This document shows positions 63,028 through 64,000 of a DNA stretch of 64,000 nucleotides, piece by piece. Origin of the DNA: Alsobacter soli. GTDB taxonomy: Bacteria > Pseudomonadota > Alphaproteobacteria > Rhizobiales > Beijerinckiaceae. The notes below the pieces were generated by a model. That model did not search any database and was not told the origin of the DNA. It saw only the letters and a list, made by a program, of their open reading frames with translations. The position numbers were made by a program, and so were the translations under genes. Within the stretch, counting starts at the first letter, position 1, and each line of letters starts with the position of its first letter. The stretch is taken from the NCBI GenBank assembly GCA_945883115.1, contig CAMCXA010000004.1:1-64000 (forward strand), read 5' to 3'.

Positions 63028-63902
63028 TTCTGGAGGCGACGGCAAACGGCTTCGAGCTGCTCGATCGTGCGGTATTTTATTTTGATTTCTCCGCCGCGAT
63101 CGCTGTGGGAGATCAAGACTGTCATGCCGAGGAGATCCTCAAGGATTTTTTCGAGCCCTAAAGTATCGGCGTCTTTTTCAGGGGCGGTGCGTGATGTGCT
63201 TTTAGCTTTGGGTAGGGCTGACTGATCGGCCTGTGCCATACGTTCGATATCGCGAACGGTCAAACCCTCTTGGACGATACGACGCGCAGCCGATTCGGGA
63301 TCGGTGACCGAGAGCAAAGCGCGGGCGTGTCCGGAAGTGATTTCTCCGCTGACCAGTTTGTCTTTGATGCTCGCGGGAAGCTTCAGCAGCCGTAACGTAT
63401 TGGCGATATGGCTTCGGCTTTTACCGATAATTTTGCCAAGATCAGCCTGAGTATAGGTAAATTCTTCGATTAGACGTTCATAGCCAGCAGATTCCTCGAT
63501 CGGATTGAGGTCGGCGCGCTGGACGTTTTCGATGATTGCAAGCTCAAGGGCTTCGCGGTCGTCAGCTTCGATAATCAGGATGGGAACGTCGTGCAAGCCG
63601 GCGCGTTGAGCTGCCCGCCATCGGCGTTCGCCAGCAATGATTTCGTAGACATCCGCAAGGCGGGGCAAGGCACGAACAAGAATAGGCTGGAGGATGCCCT
63701 TCTCGCGGATGGAATTTGCCAGATTCTCGAGTTCTGCGTCATCGAAGGCTTTTCGGGGGTTTTTCGGGTTAGGACGCAGGAATTCGGTGGGAACTGTTCG
63801 AGCAGCATTTGGACGTTCGAGCGGTATTGTCGGCTCTCCGACATCTCCGATGAGAGCGGCGAGGCCGCGCCCCAGGCGTGAACGGGTGGGTTCTTCAGTC
63901 AT
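63024..63902 (-). CDS. parB: Chromosome partitioning protein ParB
   Basis: ParB binds parS sites near the origin and, as a CTP switch, loads SMC and drives segregation with ParA. The 292-residue product has the N-terminal LGRGLAALIGD motif for ParA, the CTP site GERRWRAAQRAG and ENVQRADLNPIEE, the HTH domain (LGKIIGKSRSHIANTLRLLKLP) and a C-terminal dimerisation end (EIKIKYRTIEQLEAVC). parA precedes it by 20 bases. I saw no perfect parS in the window. Confidence 0.95.
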   Translation of the reverse strand: MTEEPTRSRLGRGLAALIGDVGEPTIPLERPNAARTVPTEFLRPNPKNPRKAFDDAELENLANSIREKGILQPILVRALPRLADVYEIIAGERRWRAAQRAGLHDVPILIIEADDREALELAIIENVQRADLNPIEESAGYERLIEEFTYTQADLGKIIGKSRSHIANTLRLLKLPASIKDKLVSGEITSGHARALLSVTDPESAARRIVQEGLTVRDIERMAQADQSALPKAKSTSRTAPEKDADTLGLEKILEDLLGMTVLISHSDRGGEIKIKYRTIEQLEAVCRRLQN

Positions 63903-63922
63903 TTATTGATATCCGTTGGTGA

Positions 63923-64000
63923 TCAGGCGGCCAGCAATGAGCGTTCGCGCTGAATGACTTCGGACGCCAGGCGGAGATAGGCTTGTGCCCCGGTCGATTT
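63923..64000 (-). CDS. parA: Chromosome partitioning ATPase ParA, C-terminal end
   Basis: Only the last 25 codons and the TGA stop are inside the window. They read KSTGAQAYLRLASEVIQRER followed by SLLAA and stop, which matches the C-terminus of chromosomal ParA proteins. It is on the same strand as parB and 20 bases upstream, as expected for the parAB operon. The rest lies beyond position 64000. Confidence 0.88.
   Translation of the reverse strand, partial: KSTGAQAYLRLASEVIQRERSLLAA

Noticed and set aside
1-64000. CRISPR arrays, transposases, prophage genes
   Set aside because: No regularly spaced direct repeats, transposase motifs or phage structural genes were found on reading the window.

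Overview
The window reads as chromosomal core DNA of an alphaproteobacterium of the Hyphomicrobiales (Rhizobiales) type. Three gene orders point there: hisB-DUF2628-hisH-hisA-hisF-hisE-coaA; hslV-hslU; and the origin-proximal cluster secB / dnaQ-coaE-aroE-maf-ppsR / hemE-hemJ-rho. Overall GC is moderate, by eye in the mid-50s percent. Many operon partners overlap by ATGA or TAATG, and several starts are GTG, TTG or, for infC, probably ATT. No transposase, prophage, CRISPR array or complete rRNA/tRNA gene was seen.

Layout. 0-5.5 kb: a TPR-protein fragment, an FtsX-type permease with its ATPase, a copper-chaperone-like protein, a TipF-like membrane protein with a degenerate EAL domain downstream of a CtrA-type site, a HAD hydrolase, and a receiver protein preceded by an unlisted 46-residue ORF. 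5.5-26.8 kb: ribF-ileS-lspA, two M16 peptidase-family proteins, pgi-mutL-GNAT, a deacetylase, an acyl-CoA ligase, an OYE-type reductase, an agmatinase-family enzyme, an aminotransferase and an SbmA/BacA-like ABC exporter. ileS carries an in-frame palindromic repeat. 26.8-34.6 kb: a small secreted protein in an AT-rich patch; a plcP-agt pair (phospholipid-to-glycolipid replacement) behind a near-consensus Pho box; an SDR; msrPQ; a KDG kinase; an hsp20 gene with a heat-shock promoter and thermometer-like leader; DUF1150; and a hydrolase. 34.7-42 kb: a glycosyltransferase, infC, a class II aldolase, and a divergent sugar-acid locus (UxaA-type dehydratase facing a XylX-like dehydratase plus semialdehyde dehydrogenase). 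42-50 kb: trpS, hslVU, the his operon and coaA. 50-64 kb: a sugar/nucleoside kinase, an XRE regulator, smr, mltA, Tim44-like, secB, the replication-origin cluster, rho, lptE, holA, parB and the 3' end of parA.

Working together: ileS/lspA/infC/trpS/rho serve expression; hslVU and hsp20 serve protein quality control; dnaQ, holA, mutL, parAB and the putative oriC serve replication and segregation. Two chromosome-scale observations stand out. First, strand composition switches from C-rich to G-rich on the + strand between about 34 and 39 kb, whatever the gene orientation, although gene-order homology puts the origin at about 58.2-58.5 kb. Second, the order rho-lptE-holA-parB(-) looks like the usual mnmE...lptE block turned around.
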